Positions 1-11,293 of a DNA stretch of 64,000 bases are shown here, one piece after another. The notes under the pieces were generated by a model. The model worked only from the letters and a program-made list of their open reading frames with translations, was not told the DNA's origin and did no database searches. Position 1 is the stretch's first letter; every line of letters starts with the position of its first letter. The translations under genes and the position numbers were made by a program. The DNA comes from Gammaproteobacteria bacterium (lineage in GTDB: Bacteria; Pseudomonadota; Gammaproteobacteria; SZUA-140), in the NCBI GenBank assembly GCA_016218365.1, contig JACREF010000011.1, positions 73,094 to 137,093 on the forward strand. The letters are read 5' to 3'.

Positions 1-1
1 C

Positions 2-1363
2 ACCGGCGATTACGACACCTTCCGGGTCTGGCACGTGGTGCCTGATGAGGAATATGACATGGGTGTCGAGCCGGGTTATGACGATTCACATATGACCGTT
101 GAGCAGGCGCAGGCGATCCGCAGTGATGCTCAGGTCGGCGAGGTCGTCGAGCAGCAGATCGAATCGATGGCATTCGGCCGTATCGCAGCCCAGACCGCCA
201 AACAGGTCATCATCCAGAAGGTGCGCGAGGCCGAGCGTGCGCTGGTGGTGCAGCAGTATCAGGATCGGGTCGGTGAGCTGGTGACCGGCATCGTCAAGCG
301 GGTCGAGCGCGGCAACATCATCGTCGATCTCGGTGGCAATGCCGAGGCGATGATCCCGCGTGAGGACATGATCCCGCGTGAGGCGATCCGGACCGGCGAC
401 CGGGTACGTGGCTACCTGTACCAGGTGCGCAGCGAGAGCCGCGGCCCGCAGCTGATGATCAGCCGCACGGCGCCGGAACTGCTGATCGAATTGTTCAAGC
501 TTGAAGTGCCGGAGGTCGGTGATGGTCTGATCGAGATCGTCAGCGCCGCCCGTGATCCGGGTTCACGCGCCAAGATCGCCGTCAAGACTAACGACTCGCG
601 CATCGATCCGGTCGGCGCCTGCGTCGGCATGCGCGGTTCCCGGGTACAGAGCGTTTCCAACGAGCTGGCCGGTGAACGCATCGACATCATCCTGTGGAAT
701 GATAACCCGGCACAGTTCGTCATCAACGCGATGTCACCGGCCGAGGTGGCCTCGATCGTTGTCGACGAGGAACGCCAGAGCATGGACCTGGCCGTGGCGG
801 ATGAATACCTGTCGCAGGCGATCGGCCGCGGCGGTCAGAACGTGCGCCTGGCCAGTGAACTGACCGGCTGGGAGCTGAATGTGATGACGATCACCCAGGC
901 CGAGGAAAAGAGCGAGGCCGAGACCCAGACGCTGCAGCAGATGTTCATGACCGAGCTTGGCGTCGACGAAGACATCGCATCGATCTTCGTCCAGGAAGGA
1001 TTCTCCAGCATCGAGGAGATCGCCTATGTGCCGACCGAGGAGCTGTTGTCGATCGAGGAATTTGACGAGACGCTGGTGCAGGAACTGCGCGAACGTGCCC
1101 GCGACATCCTGCTGACCCGTGCCATCAGTGGCAGCGGTGAGGCCAGCCAGGATGGTCCGGCCGAGGACCTGCTGGCGCTCGACGGCATGGACCCGGCGCT
1201 GGCCAGGTCGCTGGCGGCCATCGGCATCCGCACCCAGGAAGAGCTGGCTGAACAGGCCGTCGATGATCTGATGGTGGTGGATGGGCTGGACAAGCAACGT
1301 GCAAGCAAGTTGATCATGGCGGCACGTGCACCATGGTTTGAGGCAGTGGAACAGCAAGGATAG
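2..1363 (+). CDS. nusA: Transcription termination/antitermination protein NusA (5' end truncated by window edge)
   Basis: Frame is open upstream of the listed ORF start ([17 protein letters not shown]...); S1/KH domains ([17 protein letters not shown]) and C-terminal acidic repeats; directly followed by infB. Confidence 0.97.
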   Translation, partial: TGDYDTFRVWHVVPDEEYDMGVEPGYDDSHMTVEQAQAIRSDAQVGEVVEQQIESMAFGRIAAQTAKQVIIQKVREAERALVVQQYQDRVGELVTGIVKRVERGNIIVDLGGNAEAMIPREDMIPREAIRTGDRVRGYLYQVRSESRGPQLMISRTAPELLIELFKLEVPEVGDGLIEIVSAARDPGSRAKIAVKTNDSRIDPVGACVGMRGSRVQSVSNELAGERIDIILWNDNPAQFVINAMSPAEVASIVVDEERQSMDLAVADEYLSQAIGRGGQNVRLASELTGWELNVMTITQAEEKSEAETQTLQQMFMTELGVDEDIASIFVQEGFSSIEEIAYVPTEELLSIEEFDETLVQELRERARDILLTRAISGSGEASQDGPAEDLLALDGMDPALARSLAAIGIRTQEELAEQAVDDLMVVDGLDKQRASKLIMAARAPWFEAVEQQG

Positions 1364-1380
1364 GCGACTCTGGAATCATT

Positions 1381-3918
1381 ATGGCAGAAGTGACAGTAAA
1401 ACAGCTTGCAGGCGTGGTCGGTATCCCGGTGGACCGTCTGCTGACCCAGCTCGCCGAGGCCGGGGTCAAGGTCAGTGACGCGAACGAGCCGATCAGTGAC
1501 AAGGACAAGATGATCCTGCTGTCCCATCTGCAGAACAGCAAGGGCAAGGTCAAGGCGCCGGCCGGTGACAGCCCTGCCGACAGCGGCGATGCCGGCCCGA
1601 AAAAGATCACGCTGCGTCGCAAGACCGTCAGTGAACTGAAGCAGACTGGTTCCGCCTCCAAGGCGACCAAGAAGGTCAATGTCGAGTTCCGCAGCAAACG
1701 TACCTATGCGATGCGTCGCGAGGTGGTCGCGGACGAGGCTGCCGAGATCGGCAAGAAGCTGGCCGACAAGGCGGCGGAAGAGGCACGACTGGCCGAAGAG
1801 ACCGCGCGCCGCAATGAAGAACGCCGCCGTCGCGAGGAAGAGGAACAGGCCCGCCGCAAGGCCGAGGAAGATCAGCGTACGATTGAGAAGACCCAGAGTG
1901 GTGACAACGGCCGTCCCGTGCCCGCGGCGACGACCGCTGTAGCCGCCGTGACCGATAGCAAGCCTAAACCCGCGGCCACCGATGAGGCCGGCAAGAAGGG
2001 CAAGCACAAGGGCGAGCGTGACGAGCGCAAGGGGACGAAGTTCGAGCGCGAGGAATTGCATGTTGCCGCCAATGCGCTGCGGCGCAAGAAGGGCGGCAAG
2101 GCCAAGCATCATGCCCAGGTGGCCGTGGCCGGCAAGTATGCCTTCGAGAAACCCACCGCGCCGATCGTCCATGAAGTGGCGATCCCCGAGACCATCACGG
2201 TGGCCGAGCTGGCCCAGAAGATGTCGATCAAGGCTGCCGAGGTCATCAAGACCATGATGACGATGGGCAGCATGGTGACGATCAATCAGGTGCTCGACCA
2301 GCAGACGGCGGCCGTGGTTGTCGAGGAGATGGGACACAAGGCCAAACTGTTGCAGGAAAATCTGCTCGAAGAGGATCTGTATCGCGGCCAGGAAGGTGGC
2401 GAGCTGACGACGCGGCCACCGGTGGTCACGATCATGGGTCACGTCGACCATGGCAAGACCTCGTTACTGGACTATATCCGTCGTACCCGTGTGGCCGCCG
2501 GTGAGGCCGGTGGCATTACCCAGCACATCGGTGCCTACCATGTCGACACCCATCGTGGTACGGTGACCTTCCTCGATACCCCGGGTCACGCGGCGTTCAC
2601 CGCCATGCGTGCCCGTGGCGCCCAGGTTACTGATATCGTGGTGCTGATTGTTGCCGCCGATGACGGCGTCAAGCCGCAGACCATCGAGGCGATCCAGCAT
2701 GCCAAGGCAGCCGGTGTACCGATCGTGGTCGCAATCAACAAGGTCGACAAGCCGGATGCCGAGCCGGATCGCGTCAAGCAGGAACTGATGAAGTATGAGG
2801 TGATCTCCGAGGACTGGGGCGGTGACACGATCTTCGTCAATGTGTCGGCCAAGACCGGTGCCGGTGTCGACACCCTGCTCGAGTCACTGCTGCTGCAGGC
2901 CGAGGTCATGGAGCTGAAGGCGGTACACGACGGTCCGGCCAAGGGACGTGTCATTGAATCAAGCCTCGACAAGGGCCGCGGCCCGGTGGCGACGGTACTG
3001 GTCCAGACCGGCACCCTGAAGAAGGGTGATGTGGTACTGGTTGGCAAGGAGTTTGGCCGCGTGCGCGCCCTGCTCGACGAGGCCGGTCGCGGTATCGATG
3101 CTGCTGGTCCGTCGATGCCGGTGGTGATCCTCGGCCTGTCCGGCGTGGCGGCATCGGGGGATGACATGATCGTGGTGCCGGAGGAACGCAAGGCACGCGA
3201 GATCGCCCTGTTCCGTCAGGGCAAGCATCGTGAGGTGCAGATGGCGCAGCAGCGCAAGTCAACCAAGCTCGAAGATGTGTTCTCGCAGCTCGACAAGGAC
3301 AAGCAGGTGATGCTGAACATCGTGCTCAAGGCCGATGTGCAGGGTTCTGCCGAGGCCTTGCGTGATGCCTTGAGCGCGCTGTCGACCGGTGAGGTTGCCG
3401 TCAAGATCGTCGCCAGCGGCGTCGGCGGCATTACCGAGTCAGACGTCAATCTGGCCCTGGCCTCCTCGGCGATCGTCATTGGTTTCAACGTGCGTGCCGA
3501 TGCCGTGGCGCGGCGCATCATTGAGGAAAACAGCATCGACCTGCGCTATTACAGCGTGATCTATGATGCGATCGACCATGTGAAGAATGCGCTGACCGGC
3601 ATGTTGAAGCCGGAGTTCCGCGAACAGATCCTGGGTAACGCCGAGGTGCGCGACGTATTCCGTTCACCGAAGTTCGGCGCCATCGCCGGTTGCATGGTGA
3701 CCGAGGGTGTGGTGCGGCGCAACTGTCCGATTCGCGTATTGCGCGACAATGTCGTGATCTACGAAGGTGAGCTTGAATCCCTGCGCCGTTTCAAGGATGA
3801 CGCCAGCGAGGTCAAGCAGGGCATGGAGTGCGGTATCGGGGTCAAGAACTACAACGACGTCAAACCCGGCGACCAGATCGAAGTCTACGAGCGTGTCGAG
3901 GTCAAGCGTACGCTCTGA
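1381..3918 (+). CDS. infB: Translation initiation factor IF-2
   Basis: GTPase motifs [29 protein letters not shown]-terminal charged repeat region; nusA-infB-rbfA synteny. Confidence 0.98.
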   Translation: MAEVTVKQLAGVVGIPVDRLLTQLAEAGVKVSDANEPISDKDKMILLSHLQNSKGKVKAPAGDSPADSGDAGPKKITLRRKTVSELKQTGSASKATKKVNVEFRSKRTYAMRREVVADEAAEIGKKLADKAAEEARLAEETARRNEERRRREEEEQARRKAEEDQRTIEKTQSGDNGRPVPAATTAVAAVTDSKPKPAATDEAGKKGKHKGERDERKGTKFEREELHVAANALRRKKGGKAKHHAQVAVAGKYAFEKPTAPIVHEVAIPETITVAELAQKMSIKAAEVIKTMMTMGSMVTINQVLDQQTAAVVVEEMGHKAKLLQENLLEEDLYRGQEGGELTTRPPVVTIMGHVDHGKTSLLDYIRRTRVAAGEAGGITQHIGAYHVDTHRGTVTFLDTPGHAAFTAMRARGAQVTDIVVLIVAADDGVKPQTIEAIQHAKAAGVPIVVAINKVDKPDAEPDRVKQELMKYEVISEDWGGDTIFVNVSAKTGAGVDTLLESLLLQAEVMELKAVHDGPAKGRVIESSLDKGRGPVATVLVQTGTLKKGDVVLVGKEFGRVRALLDEAGRGIDAAGPSMPVVILGLSGVAASGDDMIVVPEERKAREIALFRQGKHREVQMAQQRKSTKLEDVFSQLDKDKQVMLNIVLKADVQGSAEALRDALSALSTGEVAVKIVASGVGGITESDVNLALASSAIVIGFNVRADAVARRIIEENSIDLRYYSVIYDAIDHVKNALTGMLKPEFREQILGNAEVRDVFRSPKFGAIAGCMVTEGVVRRNCPIRVLRDNVVIYEGELESLRRFKDDASEVKQGMECGIGVKNYNDVKPGDQIEVYERVEVKRTL

Positions 3919-3961
3919 TCCTGTTTTTTCCTAAGGATCAGTTGCGACGCAACAGGGTAAT

Positions 3962-4342
3962 ATGGCCAAGGAATTCAGCCGAACGTTGCGGATCGCCGAG
4001 CACATCAAACGCCAGCTTGCCGGGTTGATCCGTGATGAGATCAAGGACCCGCGGGTCGGCCGGGTGACGGTCTCCGATGTCGAGGTCAGTCGTGATCTGG
4101 CGCATGCCAAGGTCTATGTGACGGTGCTGGGCTTGGAGGCCGAGGCTGCGCAGTCGACCATCGAGGCGCTCAATCATGCCGCCGGATTTCTGCGCCGCGA
4201 ACTTGGTCAGCAGCTCAACACCCGTACCGTACCGGCCTTGCGCTTTTTCTATGATGCAGTCCAGGAAGAAGGCAATCGAATCGAGGCGCTGATCGACAAG
4301 GCGATGGCCAGTCATCGTGATGGAACGGCGGGCGGTCAGTGA
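3962..4342 (+). CDS. rbfA: 30S ribosome-binding factor A
   Basis: MAKEFSRTLRIAEHIKRQLAGLIRDEIKDPRVG...; position between infB and truB. Confidence 0.95.
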   Translation: MAKEFSRTLRIAEHIKRQLAGLIRDEIKDPRVGRVTVSDVEVSRDLAHAKVYVTVLGLEAEAAQSTIEALNHAAGFLRRELGQQLNTRTVPALRFFYDAVQEEGNRIEALIDKAMASHRDGTAGGQ

Positions 4343-4343
4343 C

Positions 4344-5264
4344 ATGTCGCGACGCGCCTCGGCCCGTAATGTTCACGGCATCCTGCTGCTCGACAAGCCG
4401 CAGGGCCTGACCTCCAACCGGGCGCTGCAGCGCGTCAGGGGGCTGTTTCAGGCCCGCAAGGCCGGTCACACCGGCAGCCTCGATCCGCTGGCGACCGGCA
4501 TGTTGCCGATCTGTCTCGGTGAGGCGACCAAGGTCTCGGGTTTTCTGCTCGATGCCGACAAGGAGTATCAGGTCAGCATCCGGCTCGGCCAGACCACCAC
4601 CACCGGCGATGCCGAGGGCGAGACAGTCTCTATCCGCCCGCTCCCCGATCTTTCAATGACCGGGCTCACACAGACGCTGCAGCGCTTTGTCGGGGGCATC
4701 GATCAGATACCGCCGATGTACTCGGCCTTGAAGCGTGATGGCCAGCCCTTGTACCGGCTGGCGCGGCAGGGCATCGCGGTCGAACGGGCGCCGCGCCGGG
4801 TGATCATCGAGTCTGTAGTCTTGCACCGTTTCGATGGTCAGGAGTTGGCGCTGACGGTACGCTGTTCCAAGGGGACCTATATCCGCAGCCTGGCGGTGGA
4901 TATCGGTGAGCTACTGGGCTGTGGCGCCCATGTCACGGTGCTGCGCCGCAGCGCCGTGGCCGGGTTTGACGGGGCGAGCATGGTCACGCTTGAGCAGTTA
5001 GAGCAGCAGGCCGCCAGCGGCGGCCTGGACGCGCTGGACCGATGGCTGCTGCCGATGGACAGCGGTCTGGCGCACTGGCCGGATATCCATCTGTCCGCTG
5101 AGGGTTCATTCATAGTCCGGCGCGGTCAGGCGGTGCTGGCCATGGCCAGCCCGGTCCCGGGACCGGGCTGGGTCAGGTTGTATGGCGCGGAGGCCGGGTT
5201 TCTGGGTCTGGGACAGATGCTGGGCGATGGCCGGGTGGCCCCTAAACGTCTGTTCAATCTTTGA
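4344..5264 (+). CDS. truB: tRNA pseudouridine(55) synthase
   Basis: GILLLDKPQGLTSN, KAGHTGSLDPLATGMLPICLGEATK motifs; start chosen at the internal ATG (ORF track start is 4317). Confidence 0.95.
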   Translation: MSRRASARNVHGILLLDKPQGLTSNRALQRVRGLFQARKAGHTGSLDPLATGMLPICLGEATKVSGFLLDADKEYQVSIRLGQTTTTGDAEGETVSIRPLPDLSMTGLTQTLQRFVGGIDQIPPMYSALKRDGQPLYRLARQGIAVERAPRRVIIESVVLHRFDGQELALTVRCSKGTYIRSLAVDIGELLGCGAHVTVLRRSAVAGFDGASMVTLEQLEQQAASGGLDALDRWLLPMDSGLAHWPDIHLSAEGSFIVRRGQAVLAMASPVPGPGWVRLYGAEAGFLGLGQMLGDGRVAPKRLFNL

Positions 5265-5298
5265 TAGGGAGAAAATTCCCGGATTTCGCATTCTTAGC

Positions 5299-5328
5299 TT
5301 GTCATGAGGCCGGCCCGCCGTATAGAAT
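5299..5328 (+). promoter_or_regulatory. Candidate sigma70 promoter for rpsO
   Basis: TTGTCA (5299-5304), 18-nt spacer, TAGAAT (5323-5328), about 45 nt upstream of the rpsO ATG. Confidence 0.45.
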
Positions 5329-5373
5329 ATGGCGGATTTTAAAGAGACCGATTCGTAGGTGGAAAATACACAC

Positions 5374-5643
5374 ATGTCACTTGATAGCACAGCTAAATCA
5401 GATATCTACAGCAAGTACCAGCGCGGCCCGAAAGACACCGGCTCGCCCGAGGTACAGATCGCCCTGTTGTCGGCGCGGATCCAGCAGTTGACCGAACATT
5501 TCAAGGCGCACGTCCATGATCATCATTCCAGACAGGGTCTGTTGAGGATGGTCAGCAACCGCAGAAAGCTGCTTGATTACCTGCGTCACAAGAATCCTGC
5601 CCGTTATCAGCAAGTGATCTCTGATCTCGGGTTGCGCAAGTAA
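5374..5643 (+). CDS. rpsO: 30S ribosomal protein S15
   Basis: [36 protein letters not shown]...; between truB and pnp. Confidence 0.97.
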   Translation: MSLDSTAKSDIYSKYQRGPKDTGSPEVQIALLSARIQQLTEHFKAHVHDHHSRQGLLRMVSNRRKLLDYLRHKNPARYQQVISDLGLRK

Positions 5644-5680
5644 GCGGTACGCACCGGAACCTTGGGTGCAGAATCATCAG

Positions 5681-5735
5681 ACAAACGGGTTTCCAGTGTG
5701 ACGCAGATGATGCGTTGGGCTGGAAGCCCGTTTGT
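5681..5735 (+). promoter_or_regulatory. Long nested hairpin in rpsO-pnp spacer (terminator and/or RNase III-type pnp leader)
   Basis: ACAAACGGGTTTCCAG (5681-5696) pairs with CTGGAAGCCCGTTTGT (5720-5735) with one T-G wobble; inner ACGCA-gatga-TGCGT stem (5701-5715). Confidence 0.7.
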
Positions 5736-5783
5736 ATTTATCATCCCTGTCCGCGCAGGACAGCTCATTTAAGGAAATGACCA

Positions 5784-7886
<2,103 letters not shown>

Positions 7887-7924
7887 GCCAGCGATTGCCG
7901 GAGCACGGGCCGGAGTAACAACAG

Positions 7925-8039
7925 AAAAGGGGCCGCTGGCCCGGGGTATAGTGTAAGGGAATTTAGTTCCGTTTTCTGACCACACCCTGGCTAGGCCCTC
8001 AAAAAAGCCGCCACCCACCCCGGGTGGCGGCTTTTTTGT
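7925..8039 (+). repeat. Left copy of a 115-bp imperfect inverted repeat, in the 3' region of pnp
   Basis: Gapless by-eye alignment to the reverse complement of 9273-9387: 104/115 identical; ends in an intrinsic terminator. Confidence 0.9.
8001..8037 (+). terminator. Intrinsic terminator downstream of pnp
   Basis: Perfect 16-bp stem AAAAAAGCCGCCACCC / GGGTGGCGGCTTTTTT with 5-nt loop and U-tract. Confidence 0.9.
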
Positions 8040-8360
8040 CATAAGACATACAGAACATTATTCCTGACGGCTTACTGCGTTGCGTCACATGTTAATTGTC
8101 ACGCCGTAGTACGGTTTTGGCTGCGCAATGTGCTCGGGCCAGGAGCCGACCCAAAACGGTCATTACCCAAAATAATTAGCCCCCCCATAGCATGGATGAC
8201 TGGGGAAACGCTGAGTTATATACTCCACTGATATGTCTCGTTTTGCTTCGGTTTATAATGAGACAAGCGCATACCAATTCTATATAAAACAATGTAATAC
8301 ATAACTATGTTAGAATTCCACGGAGTAAACTATACAGATCGGAGTGTGCATATAGTGACT

Positions 8361-8367
8361 GTTAGGC
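8361..8367 (+). other. GTTAGGC: integron core-site-like motif (GTTRRRY) just before the insert gene
   Basis: 10 nt separate it from the ATG at 8378; GCATATAGTGACTGTTAGGC matches the reverse complement of the post-gene segment GCCTAACAGTTATTATATGG at 17/20 positions. Confidence 0.45.
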
Positions 8368-8377
8368 GTCAATATCC

Positions 8378-9136
8378 ATGATCGACGATCTACTTAAATC
8401 CGCTAAGGAATCAATCTCTGAGCGTTTGGGAAATCCATTACTCGGTAGCTTCTCAGTTGCATGGTGTCTCTGGAACTACAAGTTTCTTGTAATTCTGTTC
8501 TCCGCCGCGAGCGTGTCACGGACATTCAATCTCATTGAAACGGTGGCATTTCCGGATGCATGGTCTATTTTCACGCGAGGCGTCGGCTTCCCGCTAGTTA
8601 CCGCGCTTCTTTATGTATTTGTATATCCATATCCGGCTCGCTACGTGTATGCCTTCACTCTAAAACGCCAAAGAGAAATCAATCAAATAAAGCGTCAGAT
8701 CGAAGAGGAGACGCCTCTCACCCTCGAAGAATCCAAGAGGATTCGAGCAGGATACGTTCAGTTGGAGCGCAAGAACCAAGAGACCATCGATCGCCTTAAC
8801 GAGGAAGTGGCACGTCTCAAGGCCGCACTAGACCAAATACAAAAAATTGAGTCAGATAGTCCCAAGCTTGCGCTGTCAGAGAAACTATATGGGCAGCTTG
8901 AGCCCACGCAGCTAGATTTGCTCAAAACCCTTGAAGAGAGCGGTGGAAGGGTCGCTCTGTCTCAGCTGTTAAATCGTTCTTCAGAGTCTAAAATTAAAAC
9001 GGAGTTCGATATTGGGGAGCTTGAGAGAAGAGAATTAATTCATAAGAGTTTCGATAGGGATATCGAGGAAAATGTGTTCGCATTCACTCATGAAGGGCGA
9101 AGAGTGCTTCTCAATGAAGGCAAGCTTGGAGCCTAA
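8378..9136 (+). CDS. Uncharacterised protein: two predicted TM segments, coiled coil, C-terminal winged-helix-like domain
   Basis: MIDDLLKSAKESISERLGNPLLGSFSVAWCLWNYKFLVILF... (TM), second hydrophobic stretch GFPLVTALLYVFVY, charged heptad-like region, then LTPTQ-like LEPTQLDLLKTLEESGGRVALSQLLNRS...FTHEGRRVLL wHTH-like end. Confidence 0.85.
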   Translation: MIDDLLKSAKESISERLGNPLLGSFSVAWCLWNYKFLVILFSAASVSRTFNLIETVAFPDAWSIFTRGVGFPLVTALLYVFVYPYPARYVYAFTLKRQREINQIKRQIEEETPLTLEESKRIRAGYVQLERKNQETIDRLNEEVARLKAALDQIQKIESDSPKLALSEKLYGQLEPTQLDLLKTLEESGGRVALSQLLNRSSESKIKTEFDIGELERRELIHKSFDRDIEENVFAFTHEGRRVLLNEGKLGA

Positions 9137-9137
9137 C
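9131..9137 (+). other. GCCTAAC: integron R''-like motif (RYYYAAC) overlapping the stop codon of the insert gene
   Basis: Stop codon TAA (9134-9136) lies inside the motif; no matching GTTRRRY was found downstream within 140 bp, so a complete attC is not shown. Confidence 0.4.
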
Positions 9138-9272
9138 AGTTATTATATGGACCGGATCGAGTCCTAATCATGAATGGCTTCCGCTCCATGTTTTTTACTC
9201 TCAATGTACTACCTTAAATGCCCTGAGAGTTTGGTAGTTAACCCTCAGAGCTATCAGTTTTCCTTCTGGAAT

Positions 9273-9387
9273 ACAAAAAAGCCGCCACCCGGGATGGGTG
9301 GCAGCTGCTTTGAGGGCCTAGCTGGGGTGTGGTCAGAAAGCGGAACTAAATTCCCTTACATTATACCCCGGGCCGCTGGCCCCTTTT
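9273..9387 (-). repeat. Right copy of the 115-bp inverted repeat, in the 3' region of the pilZ gene
   Basis: Reverse complement aligns gaplessly with 7925-8039 (11 mismatches by eye). Confidence 0.9.
9275..9311 (-). terminator. Intrinsic terminator of the minus-strand PilZ gene
   Basis: On the minus strand: AAAGCAGCTGCCACCC-atccc-GGGTGGCGGCTTTTTT; imperfect stem with U-tract. Confidence 0.75.
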
Positions 9388-9415
9388 TTTGTGTTGCAAC
9401 TGCTGGATCAGTGCA

Positions 9416-9805
9416 TCAGGCCTCGGTGGTGACGCCGTCGAACTCGTCAAGGAACTTGCGCATCGCCAGGAAGAAGAACGAATTGCTGCTGCCATTGCTG
9501 CGGCTGAATTCGATGCCGAGCGCGAACTTGCTGCGTGCTGCGGTGCTGGTGCACCACATGACGGTGCCGTCGATATCAAGCTTGAAGTCACCTTCGGTGT
9601 AGTGCAGGACGACGGCTGTGCCTTGTTTCAGCGGCTGATCCATCTCCAGGCCGGCACCGGACACCGAGACATCACGGATCGCGGTGATCGGAAAATCCTG
9701 CTGCCCCGCCGACATCGTGAACAGGTGTTCGCGGCCATCGATCTGGACGCCATGGCGTGCGCTTTGACGCTGATCGGCCTTGGTTTGCGCGGTATTCTTT
9801 TTCAT
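9416..9805 (-). CDS. PilZ domain protein
   Basis: DQRQSARHGVQIDGREHLFTM...ITAIRDVSVSGAGLEM...IGIEFSR-like PilZ features; SD GGAGG upstream of the ATG. Confidence 0.8.
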   Translation of the reverse strand: MKKNTAQTKADQRQSARHGVQIDGREHLFTMSAGQQDFPITAIRDVSVSGAGLEMDQPLKQGTAVVLHYTEGDFKLDIDGTVMWCTSTAARSKFALGIEFSRSNGSSNSFFFLAMRKFLDEFDGVTTEA

Positions 9806-10091
9806 TACTAACCTCCGAAAGGTCTGCGTGGTTCAGATAGTTGTTGATCTATTTATTGCGCTCACGATATTGTCAGCGTCATTTGTATATTTCATGCTCA
9901 CATTGCCTATCGGCCCCCGGTGAGCGGTTCTTGAGTCGGGTTACTGACGCCTGCCCCAAGTGATGCAAGGATCGGGCCTACTTTTTGTGGTATTAGCTGA
10001 TTTCCGGGTCCGCCGCTGGGAGTATGGACCTGCCACTAAACTCTGCTAGTATATGGCGTTGTCCCGAGGCCATCATTTCTGGAAGCACGCT

Positions 10092-11291
10092 GTGATAGAA
10101 GATTTCCCGCGAATCAAGCGGTTGCCGCCCTATGTATTCAATATCGTCAATGAGCTGAAGGCCAAGGCCAGGGCCAGGGGCGAAGACATCATCGATTTCG
10201 GCATGGGTAACCCGGACCAGCCGACGCCGCAGCATATTGTCGACAAATTACACGAGGCTGCCGAGCGCGGCGACACCCATCGCTATTCGTTGTCCAAGGG
10301 TGTGCCGAGGCTGCGCCGGGCGATCTGCCGCTGGTACAAGGGTCGCTATGATGTTGACCTCGATCAGGATACCGAGACCATCGTAACCATCGGCTCCAAG
10401 GAGGGTCTGGCCCACCTGGCGCTGGCAACCACCGGTCCCGGCGATGCGGTGCTGGTGCCGAACCCGACCTATCCGATCCACCCCTACGGTTTTGTCATCG
10501 CCGGTGCCGACATCCGCCACGTGCCGCTGGTCCCCGGGGTCGATTTCTTTGCCGAGCTCGAAAAGGCGATCAAGGATTCGTGGCCGAAACCCAAGATGCT
10601 GGTGCTCAATTTTCCCGGCAATCCGAGCACGATGTGTGTCGACCTCGACTTCTTCGAGAAGGTCGTCGCCGTGGCCCGTGAATACGGTATCTGGGTGATT
10701 CACGACCTGGCCTACGCCGACATCGTGTTCGATGGTTATGTTGCGCCATCGATCCTGCAGGTCAAGGGTGCCAAGGATGTCGCAGTTGAATTCTTCACCT
10801 TGTCCAAGAGCTACAACATGCCGGGCTGGCGTGTCGGTTTCATGTGCGGCAACAAGGTGCTGGTGGCCGCGCTGGCACGCATCAAGTCCTATCTCGATTA
10901 TGGCATGTTCACGCCGATCCAGATTGCGGCCATCACTGCGCTGGAGGGTCCACAGGACTGTGTGCGCGAGATCAGCGAGATCTATCGGGTGCGTCGCGAT
11001 GTGTTGTGTGACGGCTTGAATTCAATCGGCTGGCAGGTCGAGCGGCCGAAGGCGACGATGTTTGTCTGGGCACAGATCCCGGAGCAGTATCGTCACCTCG
11101 GGTCACTGGAGTTTTCCAAGAAGCTGTTGCAGGAGGCCAAGGTTGCGGTATCACCCGGTATCGGCTTTGGCAGCTACGGCGATGATCATGTCCGTTTTGG
11201 TCTGATCGAGAACGAACACCGCACCCGGCAGGCAATCCGCGGTCTGAAGCAGATGTTCAAAAATGATGGCAAGAAGATCGTAGGAGCCTGA
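10092..11291 (+). CDS. alaC: Alanine transaminase-like class I/II aminotransferase
   Basis: [53 protein letters not shown] site [16 protein letters not shown] start at 10092 preferred over 10053. Confidence 0.88.
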   Translation: MIEDFPRIKRLPPYVFNIVNELKAKARARGEDIIDFGMGNPDQPTPQHIVDKLHEAAERGDTHRYSLSKGVPRLRRAICRWYKGRYDVDLDQDTETIVTIGSKEGLAHLALATTGPGDAVLVPNPTYPIHPYGFVIAGADIRHVPLVPGVDFFAELEKAIKDSWPKPKMLVLNFPGNPSTMCVDLDFFEKVVAVAREYGIWVIHDLAYADIVFDGYVAPSILQVKGAKDVAVEFFTLSKSYNMPGWRVGFMCGNKVLVAALARIKSYLDYGMFTPIQIAAITALEGPQDCVREISEIYRVRRDVLCDGLNSIGWQVERPKATMFVWAQIPEQYRHLGSLEFSKKLLQEAKVAVSPGIGFGSYGDDHVRFGLIENEHRTRQAIRGLKQMFKNDGKKIVGA

Positions 11292-11293
11292 GT

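Noticed and set aside
734-2451. Long minus-strand ORFs opposite nusA/infB (e.g. 734..1357, 1024..2451)
   Set aside because: Low-complexity His/Arg/Leu-rich translations opposite strongly supported genes; typical shadow ORFs in GC-rich DNA.
8101-8180. Short repeat-like stretch GGGCCAGGAGCCGACCCAAAACGGTCATT
   Set aside because: It looks vaguely like sequences seen near mobile regions, but I cannot name a family or show a second copy here.
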